Assembly: GCF_024763615.1 (NCBI RefSeq)
Contig: NC_077224.1
Location: 88,112,712 to 88,176,711 of the forward strand
DNA: 64,000 nucleotides
Direction of reading: 5' to 3'
DNA from: Phlebotomus papatasi
Lineage: Eukaryota > Arthropoda > Insecta > Diptera > Psychodidae
Made by a program: the position numbers and the translations under genes. The notes under the pieces were generated by a model that was not told the origin of the DNA, searched no databases, and saw only the letters and a program-made list of their open reading frames with translations. This document shows, piece after piece, positions 40,501 through 42,928 of this stretch (positions are counted from its first letter, which is position 1; every line of letters starts with the position of its first letter).

Positions 40501-42839
40501 CATGGCTGATTCAATTTAACTTAAACTTGATTGTAAAACCGTTTTTTATTCTTCGTTTTAGAAGGTTTCAATTTCAAAACCGCAAGCAAGATCCTTAAAA
40601 TTTTATAATTAGATGGATGAATTGCTTTTATGCTGTTATGCTAAGCCAAAAACCAATGATAAGGCTGGATTAGCTTATAGAGATGCGATTCCTTTATTGT
40701 AAATTTGGATTGTTGCAAACTCGAACGATATTTGTACATAAATAATGCAAATTTCGTTAAATAATTCTTAAAGGAATGAAAAGATTGGATGAGAAATACA
40801 TAAAAGTATCTGAAAATCTTTAAAGTCGGTTTTCTCGGAAACTTTGAGAGATAGAGGCATCTAACTTGACATCACATTAGAGTTTCATTTAAGCTTAAGA
40901 AGTGCAAGACCTGCGAACAATTACGCGACACGCGAAAATCTGCGAAAAATTTCGTGAGCCACGAAAATCTGCGGAAAATTTCGTGAGCCGAGAGAATCCA
41001 AGGAAAATTTCGTGAGCTGAGAAAATCCGCGAAAAAAATCACGAGCCGCGAAAATTCGTGAAAAATTTCGCGAGCCAAGAAAATCCGCGAAAAATTTCTC
41101 GATCCGCGAAAATCCGCGAAAAATTTCGTTATCCGCGAAAATCCGCGACAAATTTGCGAGCCGCGAAAATCCGCGGAGAATTTCGTGAGCTGCGAAAATC
41201 TGCGGAAAATTTCGTGAGCCGAGAAAATCCGCGGGAAAATTTCATGAGGCGAGAAAATCCGCGAAAAATTTCGCGAACCGTGAAAATCCGCGAAAATCTA
41301 CGGGAAAATTTCGTGAGCCGAGAAAATCCGCGAAAAATTTCGCGAGCCGAGAAACGCGACAAATTTGCGAGCCGTGAAAATCCGCGAAACATTTCGTGAG
41401 CCGAGAAAATCTGCGAAAAATTTTTCGAGCCGAGAAAATCTGCGGAAAATTTCGTGTGCCGAGAAAATTTGCGGAAAATTTCGTGAGTTTTTTTCAGCTT
41501 CCCGCTTTTTTCCCACCTGACGCTATGAGTAAAATTTCTTAAAATTGCAATCTTCAACTTGAAATATCTCGAGAAATCATGGAGCAATCTCCAATTTTTT
41601 TTTTAAATTGGTCTACTCAAGTTACGCTACAACATGAACATAAAATGGTTCAAATTGCATAGGCCCATTTTCTAGAAAACCTATAAAAACCCGTTTTAAA
41701 CTGGTTTAGAACCGGTTTTCCAAAAAACTAATAACATGGAAATCGTCGCACGCGCGAGAGGATATATTTAAAAAAAATTATGAAGATATCTCCTTCCAAA
41801 TGAGATATCTTCTTCAGTTTCCCACTAAACCGTCGTAACTAATTAAGTCGTAACCCAAGAAACAAAATAGCTGCCTTATAGAACCAAGTATTAGACAAGT
41901 CTTTTAGTGCACTTTTAAAAGACTTAAAGTGAAAATTTTCTGTTGAACTTCCTATAGCAGCTCTTAAGATCCTTAAGAGTGCGCCACTCTACTTAAAGTA
42001 ATCTCAGTGATGGAACCAAGAGCGTTATAAGTAAATAAATAGATTTTTGGTTCTATAGTGCCTTTCTTAGGGAATTCTACAAGACTATTTTAAGAAAAAA
42101 TTACTGCTTGGGAAATCTGTCTAGACTAGAGCCGTAAACGGGTTTCAGACCTAAAGATTTACCCATATGGCCTAACTGCTCTAATTTTTTTTTATCAATA
42201 ACGATTTTTTGGAAAAATTTAACTTAGTATTGGTAAATTCGGGATTAGTGAAATATTTAAATCCCGGGATCCCGAAATTTAAAACATCCCGGGATTTTGG
42301 AAACCCTAGTATTGGATTATTAAATGCTCTTAAAAAGCAATAAAATTGCTCGCTATTTAGGATTTTGAGACCTTAGGGAACTGTGCTAAACCTTCAGTCT
42401 GAAGACCGCTTGGCCTTCTTTTCTGAAAACTGCATAATTTTAAAGAAATCCTGGAACCTTAAGAGATTCTCTAACTTAGAGCACAACGCTCTATTCTAGA
42501 GAACAATAATCGCCAAAGGGGCTAAAGGGCTTTTAAAACTTTAAGTCAGGAATTGTCTATCACTAAAGCTTTCCCTAAATAGCCGGAAAATGCATTTCCC
42601 TTTTTTCTTTTTCAGCTCGTCGTGCCAGAATGTTCTACAGTGCCAATCCAGCGAGTTTGTGTGATATCTGCGAGGGAGATGACTGTGGAGATTCCTGCAC
42701 GCCAAAAGCTCAGCAACAGACATTGGACAGGGAGCCAGAGAGTCCTCTGGACAGGGCTTCTGTTTCACATTCCAGTACCACTGAATCTTTTACCTTCCTA
42801 ATTTTTGGGTCTCTAATAGCGAGATTTTTCTTTTACTAA
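1454..42839 (+). CDS. Tep: TEP gene A: complement-like thioester protein with 14 alternative exons
   Basis: Secreted complement-like protein of the alpha2-macroglobulin/C3 superfamily; insect TEPs bind microbes covalently through a thioester and promote phagocytosis, lysis or encapsulation. Constant exons: 1454-1518, 10199-10391, 15006-16634, 16700-16745, 35202-35509, 37631-39403, 42616-42839; one of 14 cassettes (19355-32160) is spliced between the fourth and fifth. All junctions are GT-AG and in phase, giving 1466-1491 residues. Seen in order: signal peptide, macroglobulin domains (SGYIQTDKAVYKPGDKVRFR), a tetrabasic RRKR at residues 612-615, the hypervariable cassette, PDTITSW block, GCGEQ thioester (codons 37987-38001, near residue 921), downstream HKDMQGG with a catalytic-type His, and a C-terminal part with four Cys plus a hydrophobic tail. 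Alternative exons at this position recall Drosophila Tep2; one-to-one orthology is not proven. Exon joins were read by eye and lack transcript support. Confidence 0.93.
1793..1931 (-). repeat. 3' LTR of the retrotransposon
   Basis: 139-bp long terminal repeat, identical to the copy at 6100-6238. Because the element lies on the minus strand, this is its 3' LTR. Short for an LTR, but complete, as the TG/CA ends and flanking duplication show. Confidence 0.95.
1932..1944 (-). other. Polypurine tract next to the 3' LTR
   Basis: On the minus strand AAAAAGGGAAAGA abuts the first base of the 3' LTR. This is the expected place and composition for the primer of plus-strand DNA synthesis. Confidence 0.7.
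2046..6077 (-). CDS. Gag-Pol polyprotein of the Ty3/gypsy element (1343 aa)
   Basis: A single uninterrupted frame without a gag-pol frameshift. Approximate order: gag (residues 1-230), a CCHC zinc knuckle (CFRCNETGHFATTC, about 240-254) preceded by a second Cys-rich motif, an aspartic protease with DTGA (about 317), reverse transcriptase with the catalytic pair in SMDDVLIH (about 583; the residue before Met is Ser rather than the more usual aromatic), RNase H (DSSSKAFGAAL), integrase zinc finger (HKGHCG then CKVC), and the integrase triad D, D, E in VDFF, HSDGG and LVERY with 35 residues between the last two. No envelope gene. The start codon lies about 20 bases inside the 5' LTR boundary. 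It copies and integrates the element; the host role is parasitic. No disrupting mutation is visible. Confidence 0.95.
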   Translation of the reverse strand: MANEQENAMEEVAGAVGGSTVKIRQPGELRLGQPQMNSVWRKWEKAYNFYAKATKLDKQEPEVQAAAFMSIIGVEVEEIYENFGLSEDEANDVNILMTKFREYFNPKGNEVYETYVLRKMQQVSDESINDFVTRVTTQAKNCGYPVSMLDRIIRDQLVIGVSSKVVQEKLLESENLTLEKAVRMCKAHEKATKHTQAISEESSLVAVVKKKTPSEAKVKLSECKQCGASHAVGKCPASQRKCFRCNETGHFATTCKKKKTKKVKKIQKDDQNSDKSEETDEEDFVVDHLRVWSIRGGSDKDIWKETIDCHGQKLVVKIDTGAECNVISTKVLRKFPDVEVVPSKVKRLVAFDGGVIKVLGKVKLSCKVKKSEQDFWFQVISGAQKTIMDGKSAIMAGLLARIEGLNVAKDVFDGLGCVKGFEYDIDLIDNPQFTIHPARSIPYAIRNDVKKELDTMEKLNVIERCKEASDSVAPLVVVRRNGKLRLCIDLTDVNKNVKRRHFPLRGIEEISARVAGSTRFTLLDCTKGFWQIQLTQRTSKILTFSTPWGRYSCKRMPFGLASAPEVYQCLMMQLLGDIPNVEVSMDDVLIHAATSEELQETTLKVIETLRSSGLKLNKEKCVFDKSSVKFLGHIVSEEGLKIDPAKVDAIQRLKVPEDKKALQRFLGMVTYLGKFIPNLSQITDPLRQLCKKNYEWRWESEHQESFEKIKVLLGKAPVLKFYDVNQDVTLTVDSSSKAFGAALMQGGQPVAYATKALTQAEQGWPQIEKEAGAIRFAVRKFHAYVWGKKLVVETDHKPLEAIFKKPTTSAPPRLKRILYDVKPYNPLVIYKKGSQIPLADILSRDCESTGDECEEISEELEVNAVSCLEPSAESRMIDATAEDHEMQKLWKVIQRGWPDSAKEVPSCVRPYFTFREELAYVNGLIFKGSQCVIPENERKVVLDAIHKGHCGIQAALRRARDFVYWPGITSEITEMIEQCKVCQETRNQKPKETVLMKPVPELPFQLVAVDFFHFKGKEFVLMVDSFSGYFDFAPLRITTAAALIEFCKSKFSDHGIPEEVHSDGGPQFASREFQSFAKEWGFKSVISSPYFARSNGLVERYVQTAKKLLKRCDLEDLRLAILMERNTTRPGLKSPAQRLFGRVTRNPLVINKKVLTPCWLSDEVERLKTARQKQKSYADRSAKEHKAFDNGTRVLLQDRGNWVTGEIREPVTERSYNVKLDDGRTIRRNSAYIKPTKIRVPINAEEVQFEFEDDNLSQIAETPVQNDVPALHERVVRGPKNQAEGSVGRSGDGEAGGPAQPEASTRPIQERASTASRLESSASPSLVTTRSGRVVKKPIRLDL
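6078..6099 (-). other. Primer-binding region of the retrotransposon
   Basis: Directly after the 5' LTR the minus strand reads TGGTGTCAGAAAGCGACC, typical in position and TGG start for a tRNA primer site. I cannot name the tRNA with confidence. Confidence 0.6.
6100..6238 (-). repeat. 5' LTR of the retrotransposon
   Basis: 139-bp terminal repeat identical to 1793-1931, next to the start of gag-pol. The target duplication ATTGT follows at 6239-6243. Confidence 0.95.
8397..9132. repeat. Inverted-terminal-repeat element (about 735 bp)
   Basis: The left end TTTTTTAAGGGGTTACATTG and right end CTATGTAACCCCTTAAAAAA form inverted repeats of about 27 bases, continuing with GGCCTCTC versus GAGAGACC. 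The interior has no long ORF. Probably a non-autonomous DNA transposon. Confidence 0.7.
10199..10391 (+). CDS. Tep: TEP A exon 2: N-terminal macroglobulin domain
   Basis: Begins after TTTTTTTTGCAG and ends before GTGAGTAG. Reads YYTIVGSRIFRANSPYHISV and ends KVVEID at a codon boundary; the text continues in exon 3 as IGNIEPGQYNL. This is the MG1 start typical of insect TEPs. 193 bases. Confidence 0.9.
10685..10816. repeat. Palindromic MITE, copy 1 (AACCGTTTGAAACCGAATAA family)
   Basis: A near-perfect palindrome: a GAGCAAGAACCG start is mirrored by CGGTTTTTGCTC, and AATAAACGTCAAA by TTTGACGTTTGTT. Relatives lie at 21891-22030, 31064-31172 (partial) and 31488-31616. Confidence 0.75.
10844..11265. 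repeat. CAGTAGACTCTC terminal-repeat MITE, copy 1
   Basis: Flanked by TA on both sides, with inverted ends CAGTAGACTCTCGCTAATTC and its complement, as in Tc1/mariner-type MITEs. Copies 2 and 3 are at 27868-28098 and 34377-34686. Confidence 0.75.
12537..13059. repeat. AACCCTTTAAGGACGA inverted-repeat element
   Basis: Left end TTAACCCTTTAAGGACGA, right end TCGTCGTTAAAGGGTTAA. The left side also carries the hyphenated palindrome GGACACCGGTGTCC-like seen in the copies at 63.6-63.9 kb. No ORF. Confidence 0.7.
13550..14770. repeat. Degenerate TGGGATTGATTTTA repeat tract
   Basis: Variants of GTGGTATTGATTCTTGGCTT followed by GTGGGATTGATTTTA recur about eight times at irregular spacing of 120-170 bases. 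It looks like an old, decayed tandem array. No coding signal. Confidence 0.6.
15006..16634 (+). CDS. Tep: TEP A exon 3: macroglobulin domains to the bait-region start
   Basis: 1629 bases (543 codons) after CATGCATAG and before GTGAGT. It encodes MG2-MG6-type domains: VYKPGDKVRFRVVLLDA, VAEYVLPKFEVTIDTPKF, YGKPVKGEATISVYP and LGVDQSVLLLKSGND are landmark TEP blocks. Near its end sits RRKR (codons 16581-16592, residues 612-615), a furin-type tetrabasic site in the place where C3-like proteins are cut. The exon ends at a codon boundary (AGT). Confidence 0.95.
16700..16745 (+). CDS. Tep: TEP A exon 4: small constant exon before the cassette array
   Basis: A 46-base exon after a 65-base intron (16635-16699). 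It reads DSGAVLLTNAKEEARR and ends one base into a codon (C). The strong donor GTAAGT is the shared upstream splice site for all 14 cassettes. Every cassette supplies the two bases that finish this codon, mostly giving Arg, Gln, His or Pro. Confidence 0.9.
16838..16935. repeat. Short tandem repeat GAATCCCTGCCGCTCTTTA
   Basis: About three units of roughly 33 bases of the type GAATCCCTGCCGCTCTTTA-TGGAGC. Related degenerate units occur on the far side of the minisatellite (about 18895-19075), as if the array had expanded inside this module. Confidence 0.65.
17080..18885 (+). repeat. 93-bp minisatellite, about 19-20 copies
   Basis: The unit runs GGTCAGAAGATTTCTCCTGG, then TTCCTCCAGGAATTCACAGA, TCTTCTGGGATTTTCTTCTG, TATTTTGTCAAGAACACCC and AAAATACCCAAGTT. 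Because 93 is divisible by three, several frames stay open, producing false ORFs. A block of five units (about 18008-18470) is repeated almost exactly as 18472-18845, giving a 466-bp higher-order repeat, so expansion is recent. Most units carry GGGATTTTCT. Confidence 0.95.
19355..19520 (+). CDS. Tep: TEP A alternative exon 1 (basic type)
   Basis: Acceptor CTGTCTTAG, donor GTTCGT, 166 bases, in phase with exons 4 and 5. It encodes a strongly basic stretch (KSRSKKIRSGLTERIKKRF) before the signature KGFPETWLWEENYDNG. It has an adjacent Cys pair (MCC) found in no other cassette. A second AG six bases downstream (start 19361) would also keep the frame, removing two residues. Confidence 0.82.
19721..19883 (+). 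CDS. Tep: TEP A alternative exon 2 (Gly/Ala-rich type)
   Basis: Acceptor GGACAAG after a T-rich tract, donor GTTTGT, 163 bases, in phase. A flexible Gly/Ala/Pro segment (AKGSAGGFGGGAFVEPRSIR) leads into KEFPETWMWEDLDDNG. The 130 bases after it resemble those after exons 5 and 6, showing shared ancestry by tandem duplication. It gives the shortest isoform, 1466 aa. Confidence 0.85.
20094..20259 (+). CDS. Tep: TEP A alternative exon 3 (Arg/His-rich type)
   Basis: Acceptor TTGCAAAG, donor GTTGGT, 166 bases, in phase. The start is RRARLMWFRRTGLRHKASSF, then a short linker and the signature PKIRKEFPDVWIWENYLENG, where ET is replaced by DV. A decayed copy of this cassette's first half lies at 23146-23220. 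Confidence 0.83.
20419..20611 (+). CDS. Tep: TEP A alternative exon 4
   Basis: Acceptor CAATTTTTAG, donor GTTTGT, 193 bases, in phase. It encodes QRYPVYYFANRISGGPQPV, a neutral mid-section (LMRPMVAAESIASKSVEPP) and KIRKEFPETWIWDDLVDKG. It is the only cassette ending DKG. Confidence 0.87.
21213..21434 (-). pseudogene. Fragment of a non-LTR retrotransposon reverse transcriptase
   Basis: About 73 codons reading FKAVILAILTYGHEIWVMTD and then AAKMRYLRAV, the thumb-region pattern (LxYGxExW, then MRYLR) of LINE-type reverse transcriptases. 5'-truncated, with no catalytic domain. A dead fragment inserted inside the cassette array. Confidence 0.65.
21891..22030. repeat. Palindromic MITE, copy 2
   Basis: Same family as 10685-10816: GAACAGTTGAAACCAAATAA is mirrored by the right arm ending AACGGTTTTTGCACACC. 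It ends in CTAGA/TCTAG. Confidence 0.7.
22324..22453. repeat. Inverted-repeat element with AGCCGAGAGACGGCTTA ends
   Basis: CCTTGACAGACTTGAGGATT and AGCCGAGAGACGGCTTA on the left pair with TAGCCATCTCTCGGCTTAAG and GTGTGTCAAGG on the right. A longer relative is at 30344-31010, and one end recurs near 63510. Confidence 0.7.
22746..22947 (+). CDS. Tep: TEP A alternative exon 5
   Basis: Acceptor CAAAATTTCAG, donor GTTTGT, 202 bases, in phase. It encodes PFVPYYGAYLHLAVADDG, then STAGGGGFIEPPKIRKEF and PETWIWEDFDDN. It ends AG rather than GG, so the split codon becomes AGC and the segment ends Asn-Ser instead of Asn-Gly. Confidence 0.87.
23146..23220 (+). pseudogene. Decayed copy of alternative exon 3
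   Basis: After TTTACAAAG the text ATCGTGCACATTTTATTTGG and TTTAGAGGAACTGGCTAGG closely follows the start of exon 3 (GTCGGGCACGTTTAATGTGG, TTTAGACGAACTGGCTTAAG). An in-frame TAG replaces TTA, and the 3' half with the FPETW signature is missing, cut off by a foldback element at 23226. The block upstream also resembles that before exon 3. Confidence 0.7.
23226..23401. repeat. Inverted-repeat element
   Basis: GTAAGCTTTTCTTTAATTCT on the left mirrors AGAATTAAAGAAAAGCTTAC on the right, with further matching flanks (TGACTTTGAGCCC / GGGAGTCAAAGTCA). It truncates the relic cassette next to it. Confidence 0.7.
23402..24415 (+). other. Gap before alternative exon 6
   Basis: AT-rich intron with palindromic pieces near 23430-23560 (GATCTACT... 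mirrored) and 23600-23790 (CTAAACCTACCGACCG mirrored by CGGTCAAT...GTAGGTTTAG), and a repeat at about 23925-24180 related to 26057-26390. The last 170 bases resemble the DNA before exons 5 and 7. No gene seen. Confidence 0.55.
24416..24584 (+). CDS. Tep: TEP A alternative exon 6
   Basis: Acceptor AACATTCCAG, donor GTTTGT, 169 bases, in phase. It encodes RFRDYPVALPMPRIGGVPS, an Ala/Gly/Pro linker and RIRKVFPETWIWENMEDNG. Flanking intron sequence is shared with exons 5 and 7 upstream and with exons 2 and 5 downstream. Confidence 0.87.
24920..25130 (+). CDS. Tep: TEP A alternative exon 7 (Pro/Gly-rich type)
   Basis: Acceptor ATATTCTAG, donor GTTGGT, 211 bases, in phase; the longest of the signature-bearing cassettes. 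It encodes RFMPYYGYGGPVFLPMLPML, a collagen-like PGIPGQPPPG and KIRKEFPENWIWEDIEDNG, where the Thr of ETW is Asn. Confidence 0.87.
25131..25742 (+). other. Gap between alternative exons 7 and 8
   Basis: Contains an inverted repeat at 25368-25492 (TTTATCGATACTA arms with GATAGTATCGAA), repeated in part near 25618-25650. No coding signal. Confidence 0.6.
25743..25938 (+). CDS. Tep: TEP A alternative exon 8 (acidic/hydrophobic type)
   Basis: Acceptor GTATTCTAG, donor GTTTGT, 196 bases, in phase. It encodes LHHFYVEDSIALEAISEF, a linker with ARHEDVGAPELIGDAFVEPP and KIRKEFPETWIWEESEDNG. Net acidic in its first half. Confidence 0.87.
25939..26972 (+). other. Gap between alternative exons 8 and 9
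   Basis: Holds a repeat at about 26057-26390 related to 23925-24180 and an inverted-repeat element at 26507-26733 (AGGGGAATTCTGTAACAGTA ends). No gene seen. Confidence 0.6.
26507..26733. repeat. MITE with AGGGGAATTCTGTAACAGTA ends
   Basis: The left arm GGGGAATTCTGTAACAGTAT continues GACAATGTCATATGACAAAT; the right arm is its reverse complement ending ACAGAATTCCCCT. Arms of about 44 bases. Confidence 0.8.
26973..27174 (+). CDS. Tep: TEP A alternative exon 9
   Basis: Acceptor AATTTTCCAG, donor GTTGGT, 202 bases, in phase. It encodes HENLVPQFYSSRDELFGGG, LIDIRFMAFPQTAVNELGSG and FRKDFPETWIWDDIEDNG. Only 157 bases separate it from exon 10. Confidence 0.87.
27332..27503 (+). CDS. Tep: TEP A alternative exon 10 (acidic type)
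   Basis: Acceptor AATTGTTTTAG after a long T tract, donor GTTAGT, 172 bases, in phase. It encodes QYDFYPETLFLEAAVADD, then a Glu-rich linker and KIRKEFPETWIWDELGLEDG, one residue longer in the tail than most. Confidence 0.87.
27868..28098. repeat. CAGTAGACTCTC MITE, copy 2
   Basis: TA-flanked element with ends CAGTAGACTCTCACTCAATC and GATTGAGAGAGAGTCTACTG. Shorter relative of 10844-11265. Confidence 0.75.
29103..29147 (+). pseudogene. Decayed 3' end of an alternative exon
   Basis: AAAATTTAAGAAAAAAAATC and CTAGAGACTTGGATATGAC line up base by base with the live signature region (AAAATTCGAAAAGAATTCCC, CGAAACTTGGATATGGGA). In-frame stops (TAA, TAG) now break the equivalents of IRKEFPETW. The upstream half is not recognisable. 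Confidence 0.65.
29239..29419 (+). CDS. Tep: TEP A alternative exon 11 (strongly acidic type)
   Basis: Acceptor TTTTTATAG, donor GTTAGT, 181 bases, in phase. It encodes QVYDYQEDGVYETLQDLS, EEVDEEVFDYDEDRDDG and KIRREFPETWIWDNLDRDDG. With about half of the first 45 residues Asp, Glu or Tyr, it is the opposite extreme to alternative exon 1. Confidence 0.87.
29550..29724 (+). CDS. Tep: TEP A alternative exon 12
   Basis: Acceptor TCTTCGTAG, donor GTTTGT, 175 bases, in phase. It encodes HNDFQLYHFKGGGMPESAF, an acidic linker and VIRKNFLETWIWDLFD. It ends TG, so the split codon becomes TGC and adds a Cys where others have Gly. Pro of FPETW is Leu. Only 130 and 131 bases separate it from its neighbours. 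Confidence 0.82.
29856..30048 (+). CDS. Tep: TEP A alternative exon 13
   Basis: Acceptor AATTATTTAG after a very long T-rich tract, donor GTCCGT, 193 bases, in phase. It encodes PLSTGRPGIFYYKGSTVIV, a Thr/Pro-rich linker and FTIRSKFPESWIWDDIETIG. Low charge overall and the most Thr/Ser-rich of the set. Confidence 0.85.
30344..31010. repeat. AACTTAAGCCGAGAGATGG element with a nested foldback
   Basis: Ends TTACAACTTAAGCCGAGAGA and TATCTCGGCTTAAGTTGTAA are inverted. Within it, 30422-30842 is a separate foldback with arms over 150 bases (GGGACAGTAAAACACCGTAT mirrored by ATACCGTGTTTTACTGTCCC). Confidence 0.75.
30422..30842. repeat. Long-arm foldback nested at 30.4-30.8 kb
   Basis: The two halves are near-perfect reverse complements (for example TTTCGCAGGGGTTTTCTTCC against GGAGGAAAATCCCTCCGAAA). 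Apparent ORFs on both strands here are consequences of the palindrome. Confidence 0.8.
31064..31172. repeat. Palindromic MITE, copy 3 (partial)
   Basis: GCAGAGGTGAGCAAAAACCG starts the family consensus. The right arm is cut short after TTTTGACGTTTATTCC. Confidence 0.65.
31488..31616. repeat. Palindromic MITE, copy 4
   Basis: ATGAGCAAGAACGTTTAAAA to CGGTTTCAAACGGTTTTTGC, the same family as 10685-10816. Confidence 0.7.
31923..32160 (+). CDS. Tep: TEP A alternative exon 14 (divergent, no FPETW signature)
   Basis: A T-rich tract and GATACCTCAG precede an open stretch of 238 bases ending ...TCATCGGG before GTAATT. Length is 1 mod 3, the first two bases complete the codon from exon 4, and the final GG is shared with the other cassettes, so it splices in frame like them. 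It encodes REITKKLPPITTQRYDNSV, a His/Arg/Pro-rich middle and HDIRDTWLFLNTSSG; RDTWLF sits where ETWIW does elsewhere. It is the longest cassette and the nearest to exon 5. Its donor has A at +3, unlike the T of most others. It could be a recruited new exon or an old divergent one; transcript support is lacking. Confidence 0.6.
32611..32700 (+). repeat. tRNA-derived SINE-like segment
   Basis: GGGTTAAGAGGTAGAGTCC resembles a tRNA A box and TAGGTTTAAATTCCAATTAG a B box, 30-35 bases apart. The flanks do not form a tRNA acceptor stem, so a SINE or tRNA relic is more likely. Confidence 0.45.
33117..33447. repeat. CAGTAGAACCCC terminal-repeat MITE
   Basis: TA-flanked; ends CAGTAGAACCCCACTATAGA and TATAGCGAGGCTCTACTG. 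Related in its first bases to the CAGTAGACTCTC family but with a different interior. Confidence 0.65.
33797..34054. repeat. CACTGAGA MITE, copy 1
   Basis: 258 bases from CACTGAGAAAAAAATGGGGG to TTTCTCTCACTCAGTG. A second copy in opposite orientation is at 47309-47564 inside TEP gene B. Confidence 0.8.
34203..34289. repeat. Short palindrome
   Basis: ACATTCTGTAACTGACTATA on the left is mirrored by TATAGCCAGTTACAGAATGT on the right, with AAATTTTAATTTTCA/TGAAAACTAAAATTT between. Confidence 0.7.
34377..34686. repeat. CAGTAGACTCTC MITE, copy 3
   Basis: TA-flanked element with ends CAGTAGACTCTCGCAAATTC and GAATTTGAGAGAGTCTACTG; its interior is close to that of 10844-11265. Confidence 0.75.
35202..35509 (+). 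CDS. Tep: TEP A exon 5: constant exon after the cassettes
   Basis: Acceptor GCCTTTTCAG, donor GTAAGT, 308 bases. The first base C completes the codon begun by each cassette (normally GGC, Gly); the text then reads YEGKTTLHKKVPDTITSWVI and FFVSTNLPYSVKRGEVVSIP, hallmarks of the MG7 region of TEPs. It ends one base into a Lys codon. Confidence 0.95.
35510..37630 (+). other. TEP A intron 5-6 with a degenerate repeat tract
   Basis: 2.1 kb rich in variants of GGTTCTCAATGAGTACCCAAGG, TTCCAAAGATTCTCAAGAG and TTCCCATAGATTCTCAAGG. Longer blocks recur near 36230, 36470, 36800 and 37050. It looks like a decayed higher-order minisatellite. No coding signal. Confidence 0.65.
37631..39403 (+). CDS. Tep: TEP A exon 6: thioester domain and MG8
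   Basis: Acceptor TTTGTTTCAG, donor GTGAGT, 1773 bases. It encodes the CUB and thioester domains: YGCGEQNMLNFVPN holds the Cys-Gln thioester (codons 37987-38001), followed by WLTAFVARSF, GHVSHKDMQGG with the catalytic-type His (38332-38334), ELTAYALLTY and GGFQSTQDTVVGI. It ends in the MG8 domain with VYDYYDN. It is the best conserved part of the protein. Confidence 0.96.
39404..42615 (+). other. TEP A last intron (3.2 kb)
   Basis: AT-rich with a CpG-rich 33-bp tandem array at 40915-41490. A transposon remnant at about 42095-42420 is related in inverse orientation to 62250-62462. No gene seen; ORFs within the array are repeat artefacts. Confidence 0.7.
40915..41490. repeat. 33-bp tandem array rich in CGCGAAAA
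   Basis: About 17 units of the form GAGCCGCGAAAATCCGCGAA-AAATTTCGC with small changes. It is a CpG-dense island in otherwise AT-rich intron. The unit length leaves several frames open on both strands, which explains the ORFs of 70-150 codons. Confidence 0.85.
42616..42839 (+). CDS. Tep: TEP A exon 7: Cys-rich C-terminus with hydrophobic tail
   Basis: Acceptor TTTTTTCAG. Joined to exon 6 it reads DNARRARMFYSANPASLC, then DICEGDDCGDSC, giving four closely spaced Cys as in insect TEP C-termini. A Ser/Thr-rich stretch (ASVSHSSTTES) leads to a hydrophobic end, FTFLIFGSLIARFFFY, then TAA. The order small residues, short spacer, hydrophobic end is that of a GPI-attachment signal, as known for CD109 in this superfamily. 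It could also be a plain membrane tail. Confidence 0.88.
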
Positions 42840-42902
42840 CATCTATAATTGATACAAAAATGATTTAAGTGGATGGGAATTGCTGCGGAAATGTCACTTG
42901 GA

Positions 42903-42928
42903 TCAGAAGAATTCCCTGTTGATGATGC
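42903..42928 (-). CDS. Tep: TEP B exon 4 (predicted short C-terminus)
   Basis: From acceptor CTCCTCGCAG, 26 bases encode AIINREFF and a stop after IYDYYNP. The intron (43001-42929) would be 73 bases, similar to the 64-base intron upstream. Read-through without splicing would instead add about 45 residues, ending at 42865, with no TEP resemblance. Confidence 0.5.

Noticed and set aside
40872..41587. ORFs of 68-152 codons on both strands
   Set aside because: Produced by the 33-bp tandem array (unit divisible by three). The peptides are monotonous repeats.
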